A DNA stretch of 47,322 bases from a virus, in IMG/VR virus record IMGVR_UViG_3300030380_006479, positions 1 through 47,322 of that record. One strand, given 5' to 3'. Within the stretch, counting starts at the first letter, position 1, and every line of letters begins with the position of its first letter. The notes beneath the pieces were generated by a model. That model was not told the DNA's origin. It made no database searches and saw nothing but the letters and a program-made list of their open reading frames with translations. Position numbers and translations under genes: made by a program. Shown here one piece after another: positions 1-7,809 of the stretch.

Positions 1-60
1 AATGCGATTTGAATACGGTGATTGGTATTGTAGATTTGGTAGTTCTCTGAAGTATCCCAT
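1..60 (-). CDS. 53: Baseplate wedge protein gp53, N-terminal fragment
   Basis: Only the first 20 codons lie in the window; the gene continues off the left edge. The start codon shares one base with the gp48 stop codon (TAATG), as expected for coupled translation. The peptide begins MGYFRELPNLQYQSP, which resembles the 'FRxLPNLxYxS' opening I remember for gp53-like wedge proteins of T4-like cyanophages. gp53 joins baseplate wedges to one another around the hub. The identification rests on a very short segment and on position beside gp48 and gp4. Confidence 0.55.
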   Translation of the reverse strand, partial: MGYFRELPNLQYQSPYSNRI

Positions 61-986
61 TAGAATCCTGTTCCTCCATCTGGATTGTCAACTCCGTCAT
101 AATCTTCAGAGTATATTGGATTTAATTCTTGAAATGTAAGATTCATTTTAAGTTGCACTGGAGAAGTATTATCATATGTTGCATATGTTCCTGCACCAGT
201 ATAATTGACTGCCATATTTAACATAGCCATCGGTTTAAATTTATGTAGAAATTGATGATCTTTATTTCCTGTTTTGTAGGTTAATTGAAATACATCAGGT
301 GATGATATGAATAAACCAGAACCTCCACCATTGTCTTGGGTTGTTCTTTTAGCATTCATATGAACTTTAAACGCACGAATTATTTTTTTAATTTCGATAC
401 TCTCTTTTTCATCTCTGGGTGCAAAATCAAAGTCAAAACTAAAACTTCTTAACTGAACACCACCAAATAATAATTCCATATTTGGATTTAAGATTGAACC
501 AGTAGTTCTTGCTAGAATTGATCCACTAGTTGTGTTACCACCGAGAGCATTTACCGCCATTGATGCAAATTGTGCATTTATAGCTTGTTTAGTTATATCA
601 TCTTTTAAAAATGTTGATGCGGCTTCTTTACTTTGCTCTGTTAATTCTGTACCTGCTTCCTTCATAGAGTCTGCACTCATAATTGCTCCCGCTATGCCAA
701 GTCCTTTTGCAGCAAGTCCGTTCAAACTATTCTCACCCCAAGTGACTCCATTAGAATCTGTTATAGTTTGTGGCACAGGAAGAATAATTGTTCCCAATAT
801 ATCTTCTTTATTTTTACCAAGTGTATCAGAACTAGCCTTCAAACTGAATGATTTGCCCTCACCCGAAGATTCAAATCCTGGTGCTCTATATTCAAGTACC
901 TTAATTTCAAGAAAGTCACTATGTTTATCCAATACTGCCATCGGATATCTGAAATTACCAAATTTTCTTTTTTTACCCTTTGCCAT
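60..986 (-). CDS. 48: Baseplate tail-tube cap protein gp48
   Basis: A 308-residue protein. The C-terminal half has features I associate with T4 gp48: an 'SFDFDFAPRDEKES' segment like the 'TWDLTPRSTED' stretch of T4, and a closing 'LKMNLTFQELNPIYSEDY' like the T4 'LEITMREIITLNRASLY' end. gp48 sits on the gp54 ring at the top of the baseplate hub and seeds tail-tube polymerisation. It is shorter than T4 gp48 (about 364 residues). It is the third gene of a minus-strand operon gp4 / unknown / gp48 / gp53 and overlaps gp53 by one base. A NATAAATA-like box lies just upstream. The alternative would be another tube-fold baseplate protein. Confidence 0.7.
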   Translation of the reverse strand: MAKGKKRKFGNFRYPMAVLDKHSDFLEIKVLEYRAPGFESSGEGKSFSLKASSDTLGKNKEDILGTIILPVPQTITDSNGVTWGENSLNGLAAKGLGIAGAIMSADSMKEAGTELTEQSKEAASTFLKDDITKQAINAQFASMAVNALGGNTTSGSILARTTGSILNPNMELLFGGVQLRSFSFDFDFAPRDEKESIEIKKIIRAFKVHMNAKRTTQDNGGGSGLFISSPDVFQLTYKTGNKDHQFLHKFKPMAMLNMAVNYTGAGTYATYDNTSPVQLKMNLTFQELNPIYSEDYDGVDNPDGGTGF

Positions 987-995
987 TATTGTTTT

Positions 996-1373
996 TTAGT
1001 TATTTAGCGTGATATTTCCAAAAGGTAGTTCCCTTACGTCTGATAGTTCGTCAGGATTCACTTCGTATAACTGTCCAACCAGTTCATTAGTGGTATAATT
1101 ACGGTATTGACCGATGTGTAGATTGACACCACGAAATCCCCAGTCGAATACGTCGGTGACTGCCACTAATGGATTAGAATCATATTGTATGTTAGGAGTT
1201 TTAGCATTATATACGAACACATAATATTTTCCAACAGTTGGAGATGATGTCACCGTGCTATTTAAGCTGTCCATTAACTCAATCATTATATCATCAGCAT
1301 CCTCTGTCCCTAGTAAATTATCTACTACAGACCTTACCCTATTTTCTTTATCATCGGTTGGATAACTATTCAT
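996..1373 (-). CDS. Hypothetical protein in the gp4-gp48 operon
   Basis: A 125-residue acidic protein that I cannot assign. It begins with a polar stretch rich in Asp and Glu, then a likely beta-rich core (GKYYVFVYNAKTPNIQYD, followed by VFDWGFRGVNLHIG). No signal peptide or membrane segment is visible. Its start overlaps the gp4 stop by four bases (ATGA), and gp48 begins ten bases after its stop, so it is translated with head and baseplate genes and is probably a virion or assembly protein. It is not gp53, because a better gp53 start is seen after gp48. Confidence 0.6.
   Translation of the reverse strand: MNSYPTDDKENRVRSVVDNLLGTEDADDIMIELMDSLNSTVTSSPTVGKYYVFVYNAKTPNIQYDSNPLVAVTDVFDWGFRGVNLHIGQYRNYTTNELVGQLYEVNPDELSDVRELPFGNITLNN
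1001..1008 (-). promoter_or_regulatory. Late-promoter-like box upstream of gp48
   Basis: Read on the minus strand the box is GCTAAATA, one mismatch from NATAAATA. It ends 14 bases before the gp48 ATG, the same spacing as the boxes at 23401 and 34456. It also overlaps the last codons of the upstream gene, so the match may be partly coincidental. Confidence 0.4.
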
Positions 1374-1810
1374 TTCTTGATACCTAGTTCATCTTCTGTT
1401 AATACTTTGAACTCCCACATCCGATCCTTACAAAATTCTTTTGCTGCTTCCCATTTTGCCTGATTTTTTGCATATTCGTATACTTCATAGATATATCCTT
1501 TCGTTTTTCTTTTCTTGACCTTTGGTTCTATCGTTTGTTTTTTTGGTTTGATCTCAATGATGTATCTTTTGATTTTACCATTCGATTCTTTCACCTTGAT
1601 ATAAAAGTCGGGATAGTATCGATGTATTTTATTATCAATTGGAGATCGATAGGGTAACATGATCTCTTCACTACCCCACTCAAGTATTTTAGTATGATTA
1701 TCACAATAGACCATGAACTTTCTCTCCCAGAGTGACCGATAAACTATGTTTGATGGGTTACCCTTGTATTTTTTGGGGTTGGATGGTCTATATCTTCCCT
1801 TATATGACAT
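1370..1810 (-). CDS. 4: Head completion protein gp4 (gp50)
   Basis: 146 residues, close to the roughly 150 of T4 gp4. It matches the family along its length: an opening like T4 'YKGRFTPKNKEKYEGDP' (here YKGRYRPSNPKKYKGNP), then 'YRSLWERKFMVYCDNH', 'ILEWGSEEI', 'YPDFYI' and 'YIIEIKPKKQT'. The D..F and E-I-K-P residues belong to a nuclease-like fold related to TnsA and Holliday-junction enzymes. In T4 the protein completes the packaged head before tail joining. It is the first gene of the minus-strand operon, with a late-promoter-like box 28 bases upstream. It is very basic, as expected for a DNA-binding protein. Confidence 0.88.
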   Translation of the reverse strand: MSYKGRYRPSNPKKYKGNPSNIVYRSLWERKFMVYCDNHTKILEWGSEEIMLPYRSPIDNKIHRYYPDFYIKVKESNGKIKRYIIEIKPKKQTIEPKVKKRKTKGYIYEVYEYAKNQAKWEAAKEFCKDRMWEFKVLTEDELGIKK

Positions 1811-1817
1811 CTAAATA
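1810..1817 (+). promoter_or_regulatory. Late-promoter-like box for gp54
   Basis: TCTAAATA, one mismatch from NATAAATA, ends 28 bases before the gp54 ATG. It is the left arm of an inverted repeat whose right arm holds the corresponding minus-strand box for gp4. Confidence 0.5.
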
Positions 1818-1838
1818 GATATAAGATAAAATATAAAG

Positions 1839-1846
1839 TATTTAGA
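1839..1846 (-). promoter_or_regulatory. Late-promoter-like box for gp4
   Basis: Read on the minus strand the box is TCTAAATA, identical to the divergent gp54 box. It ends 28 bases before the gp4 ATG. The matching arrangement on both strands supports real divergent late promoters. Confidence 0.5.
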
Positions 1847-2556
1847 TGGTTCGTCCTAGAAAAATAGCTGATATAAAACCGATACTGACAAATGTAGCAC
1901 AAACATCTCATTATCAGGTGTTTTTTGATGGTTTATCACCAGACCTCTTTAAATTTCTTGGAACAAAGGGAGTCAACAGGAGATTTATAACAGAGAACGC
2001 AGGTTTATTGTGTAGTCAGGCATCTATACCTGGTAGTTCTTTAGCTACAACAGATATATTTGGAAATTTCATAGGAGTTCAAGAAAAATTTGCTCACACA
2101 AGAATATTCACTGAATTGTCGTTAGAATTCTACGTTGATAAAGATTACAAGATGATTAAATTTTTTGAACATTGGATAGATTATATTGCAAGTGGATCAG
2201 AAAAAAATGCACCGATTGATAAGAGAGATTTAGGATATTTCTATCGTATGAGATATCCAAGAGGAAATTCTGGTTATAAATGTGATAAGACGAAAATTGT
2301 TAAGTTCAACATTGACTATCGATCAGAGATCGAGTATACTTTCTTTGGATTGTTTCCGATAAATATGTCATCTACATCAGTCCAATACGGAAGCTCTGAT
2401 ATTCTTCGATTAAATGTGACATTTAGTTATGAGAGATATATTGCAGGTAAAGAAACTAGTTTATCATTTAATAGAAATAGAAGTGAAAATCTTAAGCAAG
2501 GAGTCGTCACAGGTAGAACTCTTACTGAAGATGGTCAAACAATAGAATTCTTTTAG
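1846..2556 (+). CDS. 54: Baseplate tail-tube initiator gp54
   Basis: A 236-residue protein whose layout fits the tail-tube fold shared by gp19 and gp54. There is an early 'CSQASIPGSSLATTDIFG' loop, a 'RIFTELSLEFYVDKDYKMIKFFEHWIDYI' helix region and a late 'STSVQYGSSDILRLNVTFSYERYI' strand pair. In T4 gp54 forms the ring between hub and tube. Because gp48 lies just across the divergent promoter and gp26 and gp27 follow, gp54 is favoured over the tube protein gp19, which is usually grouped with sheath and portal genes. The start follows the late-promoter-like box with no clear Shine-Dalgarno sequence. gp19 remains the main alternative. Confidence 0.72.
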   Translation: MVRPRKIADIKPILTNVAQTSHYQVFFDGLSPDLFKFLGTKGVNRRFITENAGLLCSQASIPGSSLATTDIFGNFIGVQEKFAHTRIFTELSLEFYVDKDYKMIKFFEHWIDYIASGSEKNAPIDKRDLGYFYRMRYPRGNSGYKCDKTKIVKFNIDYRSEIEYTFFGLFPINMSSTSVQYGSSDILRLNVTFSYERYIAGKETSLSFNRNRSENLKQGVVTGRTLTEDGQTIEFF

Positions 2557-2587
2557 TGTACGAAAATGAACTTTTAATTCCAAAAAT

Positions 2588-2605
2588 CGGGGAAAAAAAA
2601 TCCCG
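2588..2605 (+). terminator. Hairpin after gp54, possible terminator
   Basis: CGGGG and TCCCG form a five-pair stem with a G-T pair next to an all-A loop. A five-base T run follows five bases after the stem. The T run is displaced, so terminator strength is doubtful. It lies between gp54 and the late promoter of gp26. Confidence 0.45.
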
Positions 2606-2640
2606 CAAAATTTTTGATCTGAGAGGATTTTAAAAACCAC

Positions 2641-2648
2641 TATAAATA
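2641..2648 (+). promoter_or_regulatory. T4-type late promoter for gp26 operon
   Basis: TATAAATA is an exact match to the T4 late promoter consensus recognised by the gp55 sigma factor with the sliding clamp. It ends 25 bases before the gp26 ATG, inside the 117-base gap after gp54. Confidence 0.75.
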
Positions 2649-2673
2649 AAAATACTGAAGTGTTATAAACATT

Positions 2674-3393
2674 ATGCCATTACCAAAAATTGCCACCCCT
2701 ACTTATGAATTGGTTTTACCGTCAAGTGATCGAAAAATAAAATATCGACCATTTTTAGTAAAAGAGGAGAAAATTTTAATAATTGCGATGGAATCTGAAG
2801 ATATGAAACAGATTACAACTGCAATTAAAACTGTTATCAACAATTGTATTTTGTCAAGGGGAATCAAAGTTGAAAAATTATCTACTTTTGATATTGAATA
2901 TCTTTTTCTTAATATAAGGGGAAAATCTGTCGGTGAAAATGTTGAAGTTCTTATCACTTGTCCTGATGATGAAAAAACGCAAGTGCCTGTAATTATTCCA
3001 TTAGATGAAATACAAATCAAAAGAGATCCTAAACATAATAAGGATATCAAATTAGATGATAATTTGACAATGAGAATGAAATATCCATCTATGAATGAAT
3101 TTGTCAAAACCAATTTCAACTTGGATGATGATATATCAGTTGAACAATCATTTGATTTAATAATTTCATGTATTGATCAGATATATAATGAGGAAGAATC
3201 ATGGAATACATCAGATTGTACAAAAAAAGAAATGACAGAATTTCTTGACCAATTAAATTCTAAACAATTTAAGGATGTAGAACAATTTTTTGATACCATG
3301 CCTAAATTATCTCACACGATCAAGGTTACGAATCCAAAAACTAAAGTTGAAAATGAAATAGTTCTTGAAGGGTTATCATCTTTTTTCGAGTAG
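2674..3393 (+). CDS. 26: Baseplate hub assembly protein gp26
   Basis: 239 residues, resembling the T4 base-plate protein family to which gp26 belongs (Pfam T4_baseplate). Seen here are the opening 'LPKIATPTYELVLPSSDRKIKYRPFLVKEEK', 'CILSRGIKVEKLSTFDIEYLFLNIRGKSVGE', a 'CPDD' strand region and 'DEIQIKRDP'. In T4 gp26 acts in hub assembly rather than as a major structural part. It directly precedes a 58-residue ORF and the tape-measure-like gene, the same order as tail-assembly chaperone genes in other tailed phages. Its last codons contain a slippery heptamer (3381-3387) that could fuse it to the next ORF. Confidence 0.8.
   Translation: MPLPKIATPTYELVLPSSDRKIKYRPFLVKEEKILIIAMESEDMKQITTAIKTVINNCILSRGIKVEKLSTFDIEYLFLNIRGKSVGENVEVLITCPDDEKTQVPVIIPLDEIQIKRDPKHNKDIKLDDNLTMRMKYPSMNEFVKTNFNLDDDISVEQSFDLIISCIDQIYNEEESWNTSDCTKKEMTEFLDQLNSKQFKDVEQFFDTMPKLSHTIKVTNPKTKVENEIVLEGLSSFFE
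3366..3393 (+). other. Candidate -1 ribosomal frameshift site
   Basis: T TTT TTC (3381-3387) is an X XXY YYZ heptamer in the gp26 reading frame, one sense codon before the gp26 stop (3391-3393). A -1 shift continues through CGA GTA GGT into the ATG of the 58-residue ORF with no stop codon. The SD-like sequence GAAGGG (3366-3371) ends nine bases upstream, a spacing similar to the stimulator in E. coli dnaX. The motif and open frame are seen directly; that shifting occurs is inferred. Confidence 0.55.
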
Positions 3394-3395
3394 GT

Positions 3396-3572
3396 ATGGC
3401 TCATACCAATTTGGAGTCATACTTTAAAATTAACTTTGCCTTGATGCAACATCATAAATACTCATTAACTGAGATTGAAAATATGATTCCTTGGGAGAAA
3501 GATGTATATGTCGCTCTTCTGGAACAATATATAGAGGAAGAAAATCTAAAGCAAAAACAACAACGTGGCTAA
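3396..3572 (+). CDS. Small tail-assembly chaperone-like protein (gp51-like position)
   Basis: A 58-residue ORF whose ATG begins two bases after the gp26 stop and whose end overlaps the next gene by eight bases. The peptide includes FALMQHHKYSLTEIENMIPW and a charged helical tail. The compact helical 'MPWxxxxxYxxLLEQ' pattern is typical of downstream segments of tape-measure chaperones (the lambda T position). It could correspond functionally to T4 gp51, but I cannot show homology. It is in the -1 frame relative to gp26, so it may be made alone, as a gp26 fusion, or both. No strong ribosome binding site precedes its own ATG. Confidence 0.6.
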   Translation: MAHTNLESYFKINFALMQHHKYSLTEIENMIPWEKDVYVALLEQYIEEENLKQKQQRG

Positions 3573-5196
3573 GTCAAGTATCTCAAAAGACTCATTTTTT
3601 AACGTTTCTGGTAATCCAAATTTGGATGCTGCGGATACTGGTGTTGATCCATCCACAGGTAGAATTTTAACAAAAAAAGAAAGAATATCAATATTTAAAA
3701 ATAGAAAAATAAATGCAAATAAGGTATTTGGTAAGACTAACTCTAAACTATCAAAGGTGGGTAAAATAACAAAACCACTTGCACAATTCGGTGCGATAGT
3801 TAAAAGTGATAGTGCAGATAAGGGATCTTCAGGTGGTGCTCAACCTCAAAATAAGTTAATTGAAACTCTTTCGAAACAGATATCAAATAATTCAAGAAAA
3901 ATAACCATATTAAAGAACATTGTAAAATCAAATATTGAAAAAGTATCAAAAATATTAAAAGGTGATGCCGAGAAGGAAAAAAAGGAACAAAGAGAAGATC
4001 AAAGACAAACACAACTAGAAGATGAAAAGGATAAAAAGAAGAAAAAAGAGGGTCTTTTAGAGGGTGTAGGAAAGTCTGTTGGTAAGAGTTTACTTAAACC
4101 TGTTGAAGCTGTGGGAAAAACTGTTAAAGGTATTATGGGAAGATTGGTTGATGCATTTTCAGCTCTTTTCATGGGATTTGTTGCCAATAAAGGTATAAAA
4201 ATGTTTCAGGCAATGATGTCTGGTGATACTGAGACTTTTAAGAAGATGAGAAATCAAATAATAGGTTCACTTGCAATAGCAGGTGGTATATTTTTGGCAT
4301 TGAATGGTGGATTATTAGCACTTCCTGGTATTATTTCGACAGTTGCTGGTGCGATAATACCAGTTATGACTGCGATCATAGGATTTTTAGCTAGTCCTGC
4401 TGGATTGATAGCTTTGGGTATAGCTGCTGGTATTGCAACAATTTTTGCGATAAAAAAAATAATTCATAAATCAAGGGGTGGAGATGTTTTTGCAAATGAA
4501 AGGAAAGAGATAAAGGGGGAATTGGAAGAAGCGGGTGTCAGAAATACAAATGCATTTATGAATTTTCTTAAAATGGAATACAAGGGTAAAAGATATCTTG
4601 TGAAGAGAGACGGTAAAGACAAGAGACTCAAATTTGATGAATTAACAGAAGAAGAAAAAGCTGCGGTTATAAAAGAGGATGCCGCCACAACAAATCTAAA
4701 TGATTTAAATAAACAAAGACAGAGGGAAATAAGAGAATCAAATAAAAAAATAGACAGAGAGAGAAAACCAGGTTATAAACAACTATATGATTCATTAAAA
4801 AAACCTGGTCATCCCTTAGCGGATGCTCCTGATCCTAAAGATTATCCAGAATTGCGGGCTTATATTGCAGAAACAAATAGATTGAAGAAAGCTGCAGAGT
4901 CAAAAATTCAACAAAAATATGATAAAAAAGTTGTCACTATATCTGGAGATGATGCTATTAATACCACCCTTAATACTAACGGAAATGATTCAGTAATCAA
5001 TTCAAATGTTACAAAAACGGGAGTCACAACTCTTAATGACGTTGAAGCAGAAGTAAAAGTAGTCAATAATGGAGGAACTGGAGGAGAAATCCCCACTGAT
5101 GAAGGTAATGCGACTAATAACATTAGAGTGAATTCAAAGAATCGTGACAATTCGGAAGTTGATTATACTGAAATGCAATATAACGCAGGAGGTTAA
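3565..5196 (+). CDS. Tape-measure-like tail protein (gp29 position)
   Basis: 543 residues with a GTG start that overlaps the preceding ORF; an in-frame stop just upstream rules out a longer form. Roughly: residues 1-90 polar, 95-165 strongly helical and lysine/glutamate rich (coiled coil), 230-300 a long hydrophobic glycine/alanine-rich region (about three membrane-type segments), 300-460 charged helices, and a low-complexity Asn/Thr/Gly tail. Coiled coil plus an internal hydrophobic patch directly after chaperone-type genes is the tape-measure signature. T4 gp29 is about 590 residues and sits in this part of the hub pathway. No direct sequence match to gp29 is claimed. Confidence 0.6.
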   Translation: MAKSSISKDSFFNVSGNPNLDAADTGVDPSTGRILTKKERISIFKNRKINANKVFGKTNSKLSKVGKITKPLAQFGAIVKSDSADKGSSGGAQPQNKLIETLSKQISNNSRKITILKNIVKSNIEKVSKILKGDAEKEKKEQREDQRQTQLEDEKDKKKKKEGLLEGVGKSVGKSLLKPVEAVGKTVKGIMGRLVDAFSALFMGFVANKGIKMFQAMMSGDTETFKKMRNQIIGSLAIAGGIFLALNGGLLALPGIISTVAGAIIPVMTAIIGFLASPAGLIALGIAAGIATIFAIKKIIHKSRGGDVFANERKEIKGELEEAGVRNTNAFMNFLKMEYKGKRYLVKRDGKDKRLKFDELTEEEKAAVIKEDAATTNLNDLNKQRQREIRESNKKIDRERKPGYKQLYDSLKKPGHPLADAPDPKDYPELRAYIAETNRLKKAAESKIQQKYDKKVVTISGDDAINTTLNTNGNDSVINSNVTKTGVTTLNDVEAEVKVVNNGGTGGEIPTDEGNATNNIRVNSKNRDNSEVDYTEMQYNAGG

Positions 5197-5198
5197 AT

Positions 5199-6455
5199 AT
5201 GGCAATAGCAGCTATAGCAAAAATAGGAGCAAAAATCGCAGCAAAATCTGCAGGTGCCATGAAAGGTGTTGCAAAGAGCACTAAAACATTTGCAAAATCT
5301 GCAGCTAAAAATGCAAAAATAAAAAAACGTGTGAGAGTGGCGGGAAAAAAATTCATGAAAAAGAGAAGAGAGAGAAAAAGAAGATTAGAGCAGGAGGAGG
5401 CACTAGAGCAACAAAAAAATCAAAGAAAATCTGAAAGAAAAAAAGTTGGAGGTGCTGGTGGAGGTATTCTACAAAGATTAATAGCATTCTTACAAGCTAT
5501 TTTGTTTGGATTTATATTCAATCAACTTCCAAAAATAATAAAATTTATTAAAAAAATAATAGAAACAATACAAAATATTGTAGAAAAATTTAAAAATTTC
5601 TTTAATAGCATAAAAGGTTTTTTTCAAGATGTTAGTAAGGTGATTAAAAAAGCTTTTAATGCCATAAAAAATATAACCTTTGATAATATAAAAGAAAAAA
5701 TTATGGGCGCATTTGATAAAATCAAAGATGGATTTATCAATATGAAAGATAAATTGGGTGATGCTGCCAAAAATTTCTTAGGAATGAAGAAAAAACCGAA
5801 AAAAGAGATAAAAACTGAATTAGACAAGAAAGAGGTGACAGAAGAAAAAAATATAGCGTCTGTTGCTGACATATCATCAACCATGTCTAAACAAAGTGAA
5901 GATTGGAATAATACTATAAAATCAATTGAAAAGGCAGGTACAGGTGTCGATATTGTTGGTAAGGAAAATTTAGAAAAATCAATTGACCCATCTACACCTG
6001 AAGGAGTGAAAGAAGTAGCGGTACAAAAGAAAAAGGTTGATGCTGCGTTTGATAAAAATAATATGAGTGGCACCACGAATACAGGCACTGTAAATACGTC
6101 AAATACGGGTGGTGGTGCAAAAACTATGAATATGAGCACTGAAAGTGGTAATGGTGCTGTTAATACAGGAGGTGTTGTAAATGGAAATACAGGAGGTGTT
6201 GTAAATGGAAATACAGGAAAAAAATCTACAGTTACGAGCACTGGACAAAATTCTAATTTAATAAAATCTAATAACAATCAGGTAAATACAGGTAAATTCA
6301 CTCCACAAAGAAAACCTAAACAAACAATTGTGATGGTAAATAATAACGGATCACAATCAGGTGGAACAAATAACACTGGAAAAAAAAGTGAAATTATTAT
6401 TGTCAAGAGTGGCAATACTGCAAACGATCAACTAAATATGGCACTAACAGAATAA
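5199..6455 (+). CDS. Second tape-measure-like structural protein
   Basis: 418 residues with a good AGGAGG ribosome binding site. The N-terminus is alanine/lysine rich and very basic (residues 1-85). A hydrophobic amphipathic region follows (about 85-190: LQRLIAFLQAILFGFIFNQL, then repeated IKKI/FKNFF helices). The second half is Asn/Gly/Thr-rich low complexity with an 8-residue tandem repeat. Organisation mirrors the upstream 543-residue protein (basic coil, hydrophobic core, disordered Asn/Thr tail), suggesting a paralogue or a split partner. It ends one base before gp27. A role inside the tail tube or hub is inferred from context only. Confidence 0.5.
   Translation: MAIAAIAKIGAKIAAKSAGAMKGVAKSTKTFAKSAAKNAKIKKRVRVAGKKFMKKRRERKRRLEQEEALEQQKNQRKSERKKVGGAGGGILQRLIAFLQAILFGFIFNQLPKIIKFIKKIIETIQNIVEKFKNFFNSIKGFFQDVSKVIKKAFNAIKNITFDNIKEKIMGAFDKIKDGFINMKDKLGDAAKNFLGMKKKPKKEIKTELDKKEVTEEKNIASVADISSTMSKQSEDWNNTIKSIEKAGTGVDIVGKENLEKSIDPSTPEGVKEVAVQKKKVDAAFDKNNMSGTTNTGTVNTSNTGGGAKTMNMSTESGNGAVNTGGVVNGNTGGVVNGNTGKKSTVTSTGQNSNLIKSNNNQVNTGKFTPQRKPKQTIVMVNNNGSQSGGTNNTGKKSEIIIVKSGNTANDQLNMALTE
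6168..6215 (+). repeat. 24-base tandem repeat, two copies
   Basis: Two identical 24-base units encode GGVVNGNT twice within the disordered tail of the 418-residue protein. Exact DNA identity suggests a recent slippage duplication. Confidence 0.85.
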
Positions 6456-6456
6456 C

Positions 6457-7809
6457 ATGTCAGCATCATCCTCTGCTACTTTCGAACAATTATTTCTTGA
6501 ATCAAATGATCAGAAAAGAACAGCTGATCTGAAACAAGGAATTGTATCAATTGATTACTATGAAGATATTTTTTCACCTAATATTACAGCAAAAGTAAGA
6601 GTTATCAATACAGGTGACTCTATTTCTCCTAAAGATCCACAAGATGATTCAAAAGTTGATGGTCCTAAACAATCAATTTATAATGGATTACCATTGCGAG
6701 GAGGAGAGAGATTGGTGATGAAAATATTAGATCAGGGAAAAACATTTAAAGGTGAGGAAAAAACTGGTCTTGATTTCTCATCAGATCCTAAAAAATACTT
6801 GTTTGTCTCAAGTATTACTCAAGTTTTACAAGAAACTCAAAGAGAAAGTTTTCTACTTAATTTAGTTTCCAGAGAGGCAATAACAAATCAAACCGTAAGA
6901 GTAATGAAAAGATACAAAGGTATTATAAGTGAAACTGTTAAAGTTATACTTAAGGATGTTTTAAAGGTAGATGAATCAAGATATGAGGTTGAAGAAACTT
7001 TATTGCCTTATGAATTTTTAGGTAATTTAAAGAAACCATTCGCAACACTCATTTCACTTGCTTCTAAATCGATTCCAAATAAATCAAAAGATGCGTCTGC
7101 AGGTTTTGTTTTCTTCCAAACACAGGATGGATTTAAATTTAAATCAATTGATTCGTTAATTGATGGTGAATCAAAAGCAACGTATACATATACAGAGGTG
7201 AATGAAAGTTCAATAGAGAGAAATAATGATTTTAACATATTAAATTACAGTGTTGACAAGAATCAAGATATCATAGGCAACTTAAAAAAAGGAACTTATT
7301 CTTTTGCACGTCTTACTTTCAATCCTTTAAATTTTAGTTTTACGCAGGAACAATTTAAATACGGACAAAAAAATATAGGTAAGGAAAAAAAGATTTCTAA
7401 TTTAGGTGGGGATTTACAGTTACCGAAAATATCTGACGAGTCAGATTTAACTCTTGATGATTTACCGACTAGAGTTATCACACAAATCGTTGATGTTGGA
7501 GCAGGGACTACTATATCTAAAGACACAAATTATGGTCCTGAAAAATATCAAGGACAGAATATAGTAAGATATAATCTTCTGATGACACAAAGTTTGAGTA
7601 TGGTTGTGCCATGTAATACAGATTTAAAAGCAGGTGATGTGATTACCTGTAATTTTCCTAAGATATCAAGAGAGGATTCGGGTGAATTTGATAAAGAGAC
7701 AAGTGGTAAATACTTAATAAAAGAATTATGTCATCACTTTGAAGCAAAAAGATCCGTTACATCAATGAGATTAGTGAGAGATACATTTGGATTATATGGA
7801 GGTAAATAA
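6457..7809 (+). CDS. 27: Baseplate hub protein gp27
   Basis: 450 residues. The layout fits the gp27 hub family: an N-terminal beta domain opening with 'FEQLFLESNDQKRTADLKQGIVSIDYYEDIFSPNITAKVRVI', a middle 'YLFVSSITQVLQETQRESFLLNLVSREAITN' domain and a C-terminal 'GDVITCNFPKI' region followed by 'SGKYLIKELCHHF', the ring-closing half seen in T4 gp27 and P2 gpD-like proteins. gp27 trimers form the torus that holds the gp5 spike and connects to the tube. The gene begins one base after the preceding stop and abuts gp5, the normal partner. Confidence 0.8.
   Translation: MSASSSATFEQLFLESNDQKRTADLKQGIVSIDYYEDIFSPNITAKVRVINTGDSISPKDPQDDSKVDGPKQSIYNGLPLRGGERLVMKILDQGKTFKGEEKTGLDFSSDPKKYLFVSSITQVLQETQRESFLLNLVSREAITNQTVRVMKRYKGIISETVKVILKDVLKVDESRYEVEETLLPYEFLGNLKKPFATLISLASKSIPNKSKDASAGFVFFQTQDGFKFKSIDSLIDGESKATYTYTEVNESSIERNNDFNILNYSVDKNQDIIGNLKKGTYSFARLTFNPLNFSFTQEQFKYGQKNIGKEKKISNLGGDLQLPKISDESDLTLDDLPTRVITQIVDVGAGTTISKDTNYGPEKYQGQNIVRYNLLMTQSLSMVVPCNTDLKAGDVITCNFPKISREDSGEFDKETSGKYLIKELCHHFEAKRSVTSMRLVRDTFGLYGGK

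Noticed and set aside
532-999. 155-codon plus-strand ORF opposite gp48
   Set aside because: It lies antisense to a well-supported gene and has a low-information, Ser/Leu/Pro-rich composition typical of a reverse-strand shadow. Many similar minus-strand frames across the fibre genes were rejected for the same reason.
996-1373. Assignment of the 125-residue protein as gp53
   Set aside because: It lacks the FRxLPNLxY opening, which is found instead in the fragment at 1-60 after gp48.
3453-3460. CATAAATA inside the 58-residue ORF as a late promoter
   Set aside because: It matches the consensus but lies in coding sequence about 105 bases from the next start; chance matches are likely in AT-rich DNA. 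Left unannotated.
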